A stretch of DNA of 64,000 nt from Paraburkholderia sp. BCC1885 (GTDB lineage Bacteria > Pseudomonadota > Gammaproteobacteria > Burkholderiales > Burkholderiaceae): NCBI RefSeq assembly GCF_900996235.1, contig NZ_CAAJGM010000110.1:1-64000 (forward strand), given 5' to 3'. The position numbers were made by a program, and so were the translations under genes. Positions 1 through 7,980 of the stretch are shown in pieces. The notes below the pieces were generated by a model. That model saw nothing but the letters and a program-made list of their open reading frames with translations, was not told the DNA's origin and ran no database searches. Each line of letters starts with the position of its first letter. Position 1 is the first letter of the stretch.

Positions 1-24
1 TCATGTCGTGCATCTGAATCCCGA

Positions 25-720
25 TCACGCTGAACAAAACAGCGCCATCGCGCAACCCCGGCACCAAGAGCGAAAAGCAGCGTAAATCTTATGCGGCGAG
101 GCGACAACTACCTTGAAAACTTCCGCTGTCATGATCTTGCCTGGCGCGACCGCATTGCAGACGATCAGATCGGGGGCGTGGTCAACGGCGACCTGCCGCG
201 TGAGCTGCACGGTACCGCCTTTGGTCACGCCGTACGGGAAGTCGCCGGGTGAAGCCACCATGCCATGCTGCGACGATACGTTGACGATACGTCCACGTAC
301 CTCGTCGACGGGCGCCTGCACAAGCATCTGCTGAACCGCTCGCTTGCAACCATGGAACATGCCAGTGAGGTTCACCCGTAATACGTGTTCCCACTGAGTT
401 TCGTCGGTCTCGACAAGGCTGGTGCCGGTATAGGTAGCGGCGTTGTTTACCATTATGTCGAGACGGCCGTAGCGCTCTACAGCGATGGTGACGAGCCGAT
501 CAATTTCATCCCAGCGGGAAACGTCCGTGGGAACGCTGAAGGCAGTCCCTCCTGCACGCTCTATCTGCACCTGTGTCGTCTCACCACCTTCGATCGGCGC
601 CTCACGCAGATCCGCAAGCACGACGCGCGCACCTTCGCTTGCATAGCGGATAGCGATCGCCCGGCCGAGCCCCGAACTCGCACCCGTCACAACAGCGACC
701 TTGCCTTCAAGCAATCCCAT
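25..720 (-). CDS. Short-chain dehydrogenase/reductase with abnormal C-terminus
   Basis: Probable NAD(P)-dependent oxidoreductase and last gene of the catabolic operon. The cofactor motif TGASSGLG is at residues 12-19, NNAA at 92-95, the catalytic Ser near 149-150 (NVSSQHG) and YGVTK gives Tyr163 and Lys167. Homology to SDRs stops at about residue 198 (PGKIMT). The last roughly 33 residues do not resemble the usual end, which carries the conserved glycine-rich VDGGW segment, and the protein is about 20-25 residues shorter than a classical SDR. The start overlaps the end of the preceding dihydroorotase-like gene by 14 bases, suggesting translational coupling. I infer a recombination or frameshift near position 115, possibly leaving a non-functional protein. 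Confidence 0.75.
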   Translation of the reverse strand: MGLLEGKVAVVTGASSGLGRAIAIRYASEGARVVLADLREAPIEGGETTQVQIERAGGTAFSVPTDVSRWDEIDRLVTIAVERYGRLDIMVNNAATYTGTSLVETDETQWEHVLRVNLTGMFHGCKRAVQQMLVQAPVDEVRGRIVNVSSQHGMVASPGDFPYGVTKGGTVQLTRQVAVDHAPDLIVCNAVAPGKIMTAEVFKVVVASPHKIYAAFRSWCRGCAMALFCSA

Positions 721-2044
721 GATTCGAAGCTCCTATAATCGCTCCCGCGGGTGCAGACGCCGCCAGTTGACCTTCTTCGTAAATCAGGACGCCCCGCAGA
801 AACACAGTGGTGAGCCTTCCGGGTACCTGCATGCCGTCAAACGGTGTATACCCGGCACGCGATAGCTGCTCTGCATGGCTGATACGTGTATCGAGCCGTG
901 GATCCAGCACGAGAATGTCCGCGTCTCGCCCTCGTGCCAGCGAGCCCTTGCGGTCTCCGATTCCAAAACGCTGTGCAGGATTTGCCGAGCACATACGAAT
1001 GAGCGCGGGCAGATCGATGTCGCCTGTGGCTACGAAGTGCAACATGGTGGCCAGCAGGGTCTGCACCCCTGGCATCCCGCCTGGTATGTCTGCAAACGAG
1101 CCGTAGTGCGCCCTCTTCTCGGCGCGGGCATGTGGCGCATGGTCGGTAGCCACGATATCGATGAGACCTTCACGCAAGGCTGCCAGCAGTGCATCGCGGT
1201 CCTCTGCCGAGCGCATCGGCGGCGATGCCTTAAGGTCAGCACCGCGCTCCGCGTAGTCATCCGCGGTAAAAAGCAGGCACTGCGGAGTCGTTTCAATGCT
1301 GGTATCCGCCAGGCCGCGCATACGACGCCATGTTGCAATGCCCAGCGCCGAGTTGGTCTGCCGCAGATGAACGCGCGCATTCGCTTCGGCTGCGGCAAGG
1401 ATCGTCCTGGCAATGCCGCTCGCTTCGGCCAGCGGCGGCCGGCTGGCCAGGAATGCGTCCACCCCTCCTGTTGGTGCAGCCTCTAATAGAGACTGGTCGC
1501 CAGGCGATACGCACGCGAGAACGTCAAGTGGCCGCACCAGATTCAGCGCATGTATCAACAAAGCCTGCGTGTCATGCAGATAAGCCGCAGGTACGTCAGC
1601 GGTGAAAACCTCAACGGATACCGGATGGAGTGCGCAGACTGCCAGCAAATCGCGCGCGTCGCGACGCAATGCCACCTGAAAGCCGACGTCAACATGCAAA
1701 CGCCCCTCAGCCAGCCGCTGTTTTTCGATAAGCGATTCAACGCTGTCGGTCCAGGGTTCATCAGTAGGCATGTCGAGCAACGTAGTTACGCCGCCTGCTG
1801 CAGCGGCACGTGTGCCCGACGCGAAATCTTCCTTATACGTAAGACCGGGTTCGCGCAGATGGACGTGCGCGTCGACCAGCCCAGGCAACAGGTAGCACCC
1901 GTCCACCCTGCGTTCAATCTTTGCGGTGGCCGGAGTCTCCGGATCGAGCAAGGCAGCCACGCGGCCGCCGCTTACGCACAGGTCTGCACGTAACGTACCG
2001 CTTGCCTCTACTATCGTTGCGCCGCGCAATACCAGATCAAACAC
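707..2044 (-). CDS. Dihydroorotase/allantoinase-like amidohydrolase with incomplete metal site
   Basis: A 445-residue protein of the cyclic amidohydrolase superfamily, whose members hydrolyse cyclic amides such as dihydroorotate, allantoin and hydantoins in the cytoplasm. The metal motif HVHLREPG (His60, His62) and TDHAPH (Asp301) are present and the length is normal. By gapless local comparison with E. coli AllB recalled from memory, the carbamylated Lys (GFKCF) is Glu145 (SVEVF), the next metal His is Cys178 and the following metal His (VCHVSS) is Gln229 (LRQTNS). The binuclear site therefore looks lost. It may be a mononuclear enzyme or a non-catalytic partner of the hydantoinase at 6544-7980, which keeps every ligand. 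It lies 24 bases after the ThDP enzyme in the same operon. Confidence 0.85.
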   Translation of the reverse strand: MFDLVLRGATIVEASGTLRADLCVSGGRVAALLDPETPATAKIERRVDGCYLLPGLVDAHVHLREPGLTYKEDFASGTRAAAAGGVTTLLDMPTDEPWTDSVESLIEKQRLAEGRLHVDVGFQVALRRDARDLLAVCALHPVSVEVFTADVPAAYLHDTQALLIHALNLVRPLDVLACVSPGDQSLLEAAPTGGVDAFLASRPPLAEASGIARTILAAAEANARVHLRQTNSALGIATWRRMRGLADTSIETTPQCLLFTADDYAERGADLKASPPMRSAEDRDALLAALREGLIDIVATDHAPHARAEKRAHYGSFADIPGGMPGVQTLLATMLHFVATGDIDLPALIRMCSANPAQRFGIGDRKGSLARGRDADILVLDPRLDTRISHAEQLSRAGYTPFDGMQVPGRLTTVFLRGVLIYEEGQLAASAPAGAIIGASNHGIA

Positions 2045-2068
2045 CTTGTTTCTCCATGAAAGGGGCGA

Positions 2069-3739
2069 TCAGCTCAAACCCGCGAGCCGGCTTTCCTCGT
2101 GCGTGACCACCTCAAGCAATGCCGCGCGACCGTCTCGCACCGTTGCAACGCAACGCAGCAGCGCTTCGCGCAGCTGCTCCGTGTCGACGACGCACTCGCC
2201 ATGCCCCCCCAGTGCCCGTGCGATCGGTGCGTACTCGCCTGACATGCGGTTGGCCTGATACTTTCTGGTGGCCACCGGCATGCTCGCGGCGTAGCCGCCG
2301 AGAACGTGATTGCGCAGCACGATAGCCAGAACTGGCAACTTGCAACGCACGGCCGTCTCGAAGTCGATACCCACCATGCCGAACGCAGATTCCCCCATGA
2401 CGGCGGCTACGATCGCATCAGGCCGCGCGAGTTTCGCGCCCATTGCGAAACCAAGGCTGCTACCGAGTTGCGTGGTTTTGCCCCAGCCAAGGTAGCCGCG
2501 AGGCTCGGTCACGTCGTAGAACGGAATGAACTGGTCGCGCGGATTGCCAGCATCGTGAGTAACGATGGCCTTTTCCCGATCGAGCACCTGCATGATTTCC
2601 CACACCACCCGGTAGGGAGAGATCGGGCTGCCACACGCATTCATGAGTGGCATCCACTGGTCCATAAAAGCCTCACGACAAGTCGCGATTTCCCGCATCA
2701 ACTCATCGCCACATCCAGCGCGTTGTGCCAGCGCCGCCGGATCCTGCCGGACGCGAGCCAGCATCTGGCGCAACACGGACCGGCAATCGCCAACCACCCC
2801 AAGCGCCACCGGATAGTCCTTCCCCAGGTCGCCCGGGTCGATGCTGACCTGCAAAACCTGTTTGCCGGCCGGCACAGACCGGATGTAGTACGAGCGCGTA
2901 AGGCTGCTGCCCAAGGCCAGAATGACGTCCGCCCGTTCGATGAAACGATCAACCGTGGCCGGACGAGCCCGCCCGGCCGTGCCGAGCGCGAGTGGGTGTC
3001 GTTCGGACATCGCACTCTTGGCGTTCGGCGTGGTCATCACAGGAATATTGACGAGTTCCGCGAATTCGGCGAGCTCCACGGAAGCGTGCGCGTTGAGAAC
3101 GCCCTGACCGGCGAGAATCACCGGATTGCGGGCTCGCAGCAAAGTCTCGACGATCTCGTCGATCTCGGCCGCATCGGCCTGCGGACGTGCGCGACGCACC
3201 TGTCCATGAGCTGGAAGCTCAGATTCGTATTGTTGCGCGAGCAGGTCCACGGGCAGCTCGAGCAACACCGGCGCGGGCGGACCATTGCGCACACGCGAGA
3301 TAGCGCTGAACAGCAATTGCGGTAAATCTTCGATGCGGGTCACCGACTCGCACCACTTGGTGATGTGGGTGAAATTGCGACGCGCCTCGAAATTGGGCGC
3401 TACCGCCTCCGAACCGCGCGGATAACCGGTTGGCAAAAACAAAATCGGCGCACGATCGTTCCATGCCTGCGCGATGCCGGCAAATGCACTTTCTGCACCT
3501 GGCCCATATTGAACAGTGACAACCGTCAGGTCGTCGCCTGGCGTCGTGCGTGCATGTCCTTCCGCAATATTGACTGCGACTCGCGGCGTCCGCGCAATGA
3601 CTGGCGGCACGTCCAGTTCGGCCGCCGCATCGAACAGCCCGCTGCTCGGAAAGCCGATGATATGTTTCATGCCCTGCTGCTTGAGGATAGACGCTACGAT
3701 TTGTGCTCCCGTCATCGTGCACCCCGGCCGGTCGACCAT
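2069..3739 (-). CDS. Thiamine-diphosphate-dependent enzyme, acetolactate synthase/decarboxylase type
   Basis: Probable ThDP lyase, carboligase or 2-oxoacid decarboxylase with the three-domain acetolactate synthase layout: PYR domain about 8-175, central domain about 200-335, PP domain about 370-550. The catalytic Glu of the family (RHEQ in acetolactate synthase) aligns without gaps with RTPR, so Pro52 replaces it, and the metal/ThDP motif GDG is GES near residue 447. Glyoxylate carboligase also lacks this Glu, so activity is possible; that enzyme would fit downstream of allantoin, but this is inference. An upstream extension to 3841 would overlap the previous gene. ATG 3739 or ATG 3715 (GGGG just upstream) are the likely starts. 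Confidence 0.82.
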   Translation of the reverse strand: MVDRPGCTMTGAQIVASILKQQGMKHIIGFPSSGLFDAAAELDVPPVIARTPRVAVNIAEGHARTTPGDDLTVVTVQYGPGAESAFAGIAQAWNDRAPILFLPTGYPRGSEAVAPNFEARRNFTHITKWCESVTRIEDLPQLLFSAISRVRNGPPAPVLLELPVDLLAQQYESELPAHGQVRRARPQADAAEIDEIVETLLRARNPVILAGQGVLNAHASVELAEFAELVNIPVMTTPNAKSAMSERHPLALGTAGRARPATVDRFIERADVILALGSSLTRSYYIRSVPAGKQVLQVSIDPGDLGKDYPVALGVVGDCRSVLRQMLARVRQDPAALAQRAGCGDELMREIATCREAFMDQWMPLMNACGSPISPYRVVWEIMQVLDREKAIVTHDAGNPRDQFIPFYDVTEPRGYLGWGKTTQLGSSLGFAMGAKLARPDAIVAAVMGESAFGMVGIDFETAVRCKLPVLAIVLRNHVLGGYAASMPVATRKYQANRMSGEYAPIARALGGHGECVVDTEQLREALLRCVATVRDGRAALLEVVTHEESRLAGLS

Positions 3740-3758
3740 GTTGCTGACACCATTACGT

Positions 3759-4691
3759 TCAGGCTCCCTTCTGAAACAAATTGTGGTTGGCGAGCCAATG
3801 GCGTGCAATGTCCTCGCGCCGCATGAACACTGCCTCGCCATGTGAACGGCCCACGTGTTCGATCACCTCGCGCAAACCCGAAGCACGGTTCGGCTGTCCG
3901 CTCCAGCGAGCATGCGCTGCGATGGTCAGCATCTTGCCGCCCGCCTCACCCGCTTCCTCGATCAGGTAGTCGATCGCAGCACGGCAATCTTCGGCAAAAT
4001 CGCGCGGGTTGCTGTATCCCGGTGCGATGAGGTATCGGCTGTCGTTGAGCGTTTTTGAATACGGGACGACCAGCAACTCGCCACCGTCATGCTTGACGAA
4101 GTACGGAATGTCGTCATTGCATGGATCGGAGTAGTAGAGAAAGCCCCCTGCCTCGATGATCAGGTCGCGCGTATTCACACTAGGAAACGAGCGGCAGTTC
4201 CAGCCAGGCGGATGGGTGCCGAGTACCTCGCGATAGAGACTGATCGCCTCCTGCAATTGCCTGCGCTCTTCCTCGAGACTCATTCCCGGATAGTCCGTCC
4301 AGCGCAAACCGTGACCGAGGAGGTCGTGCCCTCGATCTTTCATCCATGCAGCCACCTCTGGATTACGCTGCAGCGCCACCGCGCACGCAGAAACGGTGAC
4401 AGGAATCCCGTAACGGTCGAACAGTCTGGCGAGTCTCCAGACGCCCGCGCGGCTGCCGTACTCGAAATGGGTTTCCGTACCAAGGTCTCTCAAGTTCGGG
4501 CTTGCGCTCAGGTTGTATTCGCCCCAGTTGTCATTGCGGCCGTCTTCGAGCCACGAATATTCAGAACCCTCCTCGTAGACAAGCACGAGATTGATTGCCA
4601 CCTTCGCGCCGGCCGGCCACGTAACGAACGGCGGCGTACGGCCATAGCCAATAAAATCCCGTGCTGGGCCCTGCGTCTGAATGTCGGTCAT
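3759..4691 (-). CDS. PuuE-type polysaccharide deacetylase family protein (allantoinase-like)
   Basis: A 310-residue NodB-fold protein most like PuuE, the cofactor-independent allantoinase that opens the hydantoin ring of allantoin. Features seen are the PuuE-type N-terminus (FIGYGRTPPFVTWP), VLVYEEGSE at the first NodB motif (Glu for the usual Asp, as in PuuE), GHGLRWTDYPGMS for the histidine motif and IAAHARWSGQPNRA near the end. The gene lies 17 bases after the epimerase gene and 19 bases before the proposed ThDP enzyme start, so it belongs to the same transcript. With two amidohydrolases in the operon it points to a cyclic ureide or hydantoin substrate. A deacetylase on another small amide cannot be excluded. 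Confidence 0.85.
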   Translation of the reverse strand: MTDIQTQGPARDFIGYGRTPPFVTWPAGAKVAINLVLVYEEGSEYSWLEDGRNDNWGEYNLSASPNLRDLGTETHFEYGSRAGVWRLARLFDRYGIPVTVSACAVALQRNPEVAAWMKDRGHDLLGHGLRWTDYPGMSLEEERRQLQEAISLYREVLGTHPPGWNCRSFPSVNTRDLIIEAGGFLYYSDPCNDDIPYFVKHDGGELLVVPYSKTLNDSRYLIAPGYSNPRDFAEDCRAAIDYLIEEAGEAGGKMLTIAAHARWSGQPNRASGLREVIEHVGRSHGEAVFMRREDIARHWLANHNLFQKGA

Positions 4692-4708
4692 GGGTACAAG
4701 TCTCTCGT

Positions 4709-5734
4709 TCAGGAACGGCTTGCGACAAGCCAGTCCATATAATCGTGAAAGGCGTCGCGGCCTTCGCGCGGGCGCCAGCCGGTGTCACGCTCGAGCCGGG
4801 ATATGTCATAGGCGCCCCACATTCCAGTCGCCAATGCCGGGTCCTGAATCACATTCGCGCTCGCTTCATCAGCCACTTCGTAGCGAATACCAGGCACGCG
4901 CTCCGCCGCCCAGCCGATGATGTCGCCAATACTCGTGGTCACACCGCTCGCCACGTTGTAGTGCCGGTAACGCAGCCGCGATGCTTCCGTGAGCGCAAGA
5001 ATCGCCTGCGCAGCGTCCACCGAATGCAGATAGTCGCCCACGGATTGCAAGCTGTTGGGCCGGATGACTTCGCCGTCCAGTGCCATCTGTGCGACCCGGT
5101 TAGGTACGTGGCGAAAATTCCGGCTTTCAGTCGCACGGTCCATCGGGCCATAGATCGAGGACAACCGCACGGACGCCACTGAGAGCCCAAACAGATCGGC
5201 ATAACGATTGGCCACCATCTCCGAGGCAAATTTGGAGATCCCATACAGCGTGAGAGGTGCGACGTAGCCGTCTTCGGGCAGCGGCTCGGGCGACCAGTCC
5301 GGACCATGGTGCCGGTAGACCGAACCGGAGCTGATGTAAATGAAGCGCTTGATCGTTGCGCTTTGCCTCGCCCACTCGAGCAATTGCACCGTGCCCATCA
5401 GGTTGATGTCCATGATCCTGGCCGGCATCAGGGCCTCGGGCGGCACGTGAGCCGCCTCTTGCGCGCTGCCACGCGAGATCGGCGTAACCGTAGCACCGTG
5501 TACCACTGCTGTGATCTCGTGGCGATCGAGCTCGGCTGACCAACCCGACGGATCGCGAACGTCTCCTTCAACGACGGTAAGCCGCTCGCGCACAGGGGCG
5601 AACCAGGCTTGCGCCGTTGTGTCCAGTCCCGCGCGGTCAAGGATGACGGCTCGTCGGCCAGGATGCCGCTCGAGCCACTCGCGGGCGACCACGCTCATAA
5701 CGAAGCCGGTCCCGCCGGTAATCAGTAAGTTCAT
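4709..5734 (-). CDS. NAD-dependent epimerase/dehydratase family protein
   Basis: A 341-residue extended short-chain dehydrogenase of the epimerase/dehydratase type. The N-terminal fingerprint reads TGGTGFVMS: the third glycine of GxxGxxG is Met13. The catalytic pair is visible as LYGISKFASE (Tyr, Lys), preceded by ISSGSVYRH. The C-terminal substrate-binding part has the family-like ALTEASRLRYRHYNVASG segment and ends in a typical helix. Members act on nucleotide sugars or on small hydroxy/keto acids (D-erythronate-type pathways); nothing here decides which. It follows the SDR at 5786-6547 by 51 bases in the catabolic operon. Confidence 0.82.
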   Translation of the reverse strand: MNLLITGGTGFVMSVVAREWLERHPGRRAVILDRAGLDTTAQAWFAPVRERLTVVEGDVRDPSGWSAELDRHEITAVVHGATVTPISRGSAQEAAHVPPEALMPARIMDINLMGTVQLLEWARQSATIKRFIYISSGSVYRHHGPDWSPEPLPEDGYVAPLTLYGISKFASEMVANRYADLFGLSVASVRLSSIYGPMDRATESRNFRHVPNRVAQMALDGEVIRPNSLQSVGDYLHSVDAAQAILALTEASRLRYRHYNVASGVTTSIGDIIGWAAERVPGIRYEVADEASANVIQDPALATGMWGAYDISRLERDTGWRPREGRDAFHDYMDWLVASRS

Positions 5735-5785
5735 CTAAATTCCTGAAAAAAAGAGGTTACTTCGCAGTGACGGGGTGCCCGCGAG

Positions 5786-6547
5786 TCAGCGCGCGATATA
5801 TCCGCCGTCCACCAGCAGGTCTGTAGCGGTCACGAACGACGCGTCTTCACTCAGCAAAAATGCCGTGCTCGACGCTACCTCTTCGGGGCGGCCAATCCGC
5901 CCCAGCACGTGAGCCGGGCCTAGTTTCATATCGGCCTCGTCAAGAGAAGACCACGAGCGCAACAACCGGCCGGTACGCACAGCACCGGGGGATAAACTGT
6001 TGACGCGTATGCCCGCCTCCGCATGATCGACGGCCATCAGGCGTGCAAGATGGATCAATCCTGCCTTGGCCGCACAGTAGGCGACCGAGCGGGCGGCCGC
6101 GACATGGCCCAACTGTGAAGCGACCAGTACGATGGAGCCGCCACCGCTCGTGCGCATTAGCGGCACCACGAAGCGACTCATCAGAAACGCGCCGGTGAGC
6201 GAAACGTCGATTTCCTGATGCCAATGCTCGGGATCGAGGTCCTCCACGGAGCCTTCGTGCCATGGCGCGGCAGCGTTGTGAACATAGCCGTCGAGCCGTC
6301 CGAACTTCGAACGGGCCAGTTCGACCACTGCGCGTGCGGATTCGAGGTCGGTCACATCGCAGCGCGCATCCAGCGCGGCGGGACCGAGTTGCCGCGCGGT
6401 ACGGGCTGCGGCTTGCGCATCGAGATCCGCGCACACTACGGTCGCGCCCTCGGCGATGCAACGGGCACCGATGGCAACCCCGATGTCGCTTGCCGCGCCG
6501 CTGATCAGCACCACCTTGCCATCAAGTCGATTGCTGACGCCTGTCAT
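5786..6547 (-). CDS. Short-chain dehydrogenase/reductase
   Basis: A full-length (253 residues) classical SDR, probably oxidising or reducing an alcohol/ketone intermediate with NAD(P). The cofactor motif is SGAASDIG, with Asp where the middle glycine of TGxxxGxG usually lies. NAAAPWHEG, the catalytic Ser in VLVASQLG, YCAAKAG (Tyr, Lys) and a normal end (DLLVDGGYIAR) are present. The ATG overlaps the stop of the hydantoinase gene as ATGA, so the two are translationally coupled. In contrast to the SDR at 25-720, this copy is intact. The substrate cannot be told from sequence. Confidence 0.88.
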   Translation of the reverse strand: MTGVSNRLDGKVVLISGAASDIGVAIGARCIAEGATVVCADLDAQAAARTARQLGPAALDARCDVTDLESARAVVELARSKFGRLDGYVHNAAAPWHEGSVEDLDPEHWHQEIDVSLTGAFLMSRFVVPLMRTSGGGSIVLVASQLGHVAAARSVAYCAAKAGLIHLARLMAVDHAEAGIRVNSLSPGAVRTGRLLRSWSSLDEADMKLGPAHVLGRIGRPEEVASSTAFLLSEDASFVTATDLLVDGGYIAR

Positions 6548-7980
6548 GATTCGAGCACCGACGGCAAGCGGGTTTGTGGCGTGAACGGGCGTTCGGCAGC
6601 AATGAAGCGACCGCGTCCTGGCGTTGAACTGACCTTGCCCTCATGCCAGACAATTTCGCCTCGAGAAATTGTGGTCACGGGCCAACCGTGCACAACCATG
6701 TCCTCATACGGAGTGTGATCGGTTGCGTGATGCAGCATGCTGTTTCGAATCGTCACTTCGCGCCCGGCGTCCCAGATTGCCAAATCGGCATCCGACCCAA
6801 TCGCGATCACCCCCTTCCTCGGATAAAGACCATACAGGCGTGCTGGCGTCGTCGAGGTCAATTCCGCAAACTGCATCAGCGACATACGCCCACCATTCAC
6901 GCCCGCTGAAAACAACAATGGCAAGCGAGTTTCGATGCCTGGCACCCCGTTGGGGATACGCGTGAACGGTGTATCCGGGCCGCCGGAGATCTTGTCCCTG
7001 TAGTGCCACGGCGAGTGATCGGAAGAGAACACTTCGAGGGTCCCGTCGAGCAGCCCACGCCAGATTTCAGCCTGGTTCTCACGCGGTCTCGGCGGCGGCG
7101 TACACACACACATCGCGCCGGACAGATCAGGCGTATCAATGTCCTCCGCAGCGAGAAAAAGATACTGTGGACAGGTTTCCGCATAGACGGGCAGACCACG
7201 CTTTTTTGCTCGCCGGATTTCCTCGGCTGCAGCCGCCGCGGACACGTGACAAACAAGAATAGGCGTCTCGATGACCTCAGCCAGACTGATCGCGCGGAAA
7301 GTTGCTTCACGGTCACCGATGGCCGGATGCGAGACCACGTGATAGCGCAACTGCGTTTTGCGGGCTTTCAGAAAATGGTCCGTCAGCCAGCGGATACACG
7401 CGTCGTTCTCCGCATGCACCATCACCATCGCACCCTCTCGGCGCGCCACGTTGAGTACTTCGAGAACCTCGTAATCGTCCAGCTTCAACCCTTCGTATGT
7501 CAGGTAGACCTTCACCGAGGTGCAGCCCTCGGCAATCAGTCGTGGCAGCTCCTCTTCCAGAAGCTGCTGCGTTGGGTCTCCGACGATCAGGTGAAACGTA
7601 TAGTCGATGTGTGCCTTTGGAAGTGCGCGCTCGTGGTAGTCCGCGACCACTTCGGAGAGCGCCTGGCCGCGCATCTGCATCGCGAACGGAATGATCGTAG
7701 TCGTGCCGCCACACAACGCAGAAAGCGTGCCGCTCTGGAAATCGTCGGCCGTGGACCGCCCTTCCCAGGGCTGCTGATCCATATGGCAGTGAGCATCGAC
7801 ACCACCGGGCAGCACAATGCGCCCCTCGGCTGACAACTCCTCCCGCCCGGCAGGCAGCCCTGCAGCCAGCTCGGCGATCCGCCCATCGCGTACCCCAATG
7901 TCGACCTCGGCAGCGCCTTCGGGCAATACGACCGTACCGCCACGAATAACAAGGTCGAAGGGAAAATTTTCGCCATTCAC
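6544..7980 (-). CDS. Dihydropyrimidinase / D-hydantoinase family amidohydrolase
   Basis: Cytoplasmic zinc-dependent cyclic amidohydrolase of 478 residues that opens dihydropyrimidine or hydantoin rings. All expected metal ligands can be seen: DAHCH (His64, His66), SVKVY (Lys157, the carbamylated lysine), MVHAEN (His189), LVCHVS (His, about 246) and SSDHSPW (Asp, about 325). The start is GTG with GGGGA eight bases upstream, overlapping the ATPase stop codon as GTGA; its own stop overlaps the next SDR start. It is the best-supported catalytic enzyme of the operon and the main reason to propose a cyclic ureide substrate. Allantoinase or phenylhydantoinase specificity cannot be distinguished. Confidence 0.92.
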   Translation of the reverse strand: MNGENFPFDLVIRGGTVVLPEGAAEVDIGVRDGRIAELAAGLPAGREELSAEGRIVLPGGVDAHCHMDQQPWEGRSTADDFQSGTLSALCGGTTTIIPFAMQMRGQALSEVVADYHERALPKAHIDYTFHLIVGDPTQQLLEEELPRLIAEGCTSVKVYLTYEGLKLDDYEVLEVLNVARREGAMVMVHAENDACIRWLTDHFLKARKTQLRYHVVSHPAIGDREATFRAISLAEVIETPILVCHVSAAAAAEEIRRAKKRGLPVYAETCPQYLFLAAEDIDTPDLSGAMCVCTPPPRPRENQAEIWRGLLDGTLEVFSSDHSPWHYRDKISGGPDTPFTRIPNGVPGIETRLPLLFSAGVNGGRMSLMQFAELTSTTPARLYGLYPRKGVIAIGSDADLAIWDAGREVTIRNSMLHHATDHTPYEDMVVHGWPVTTISRGEIVWHEGKVSSTPGRGRFIAAERPFTPQTRLPSVLES

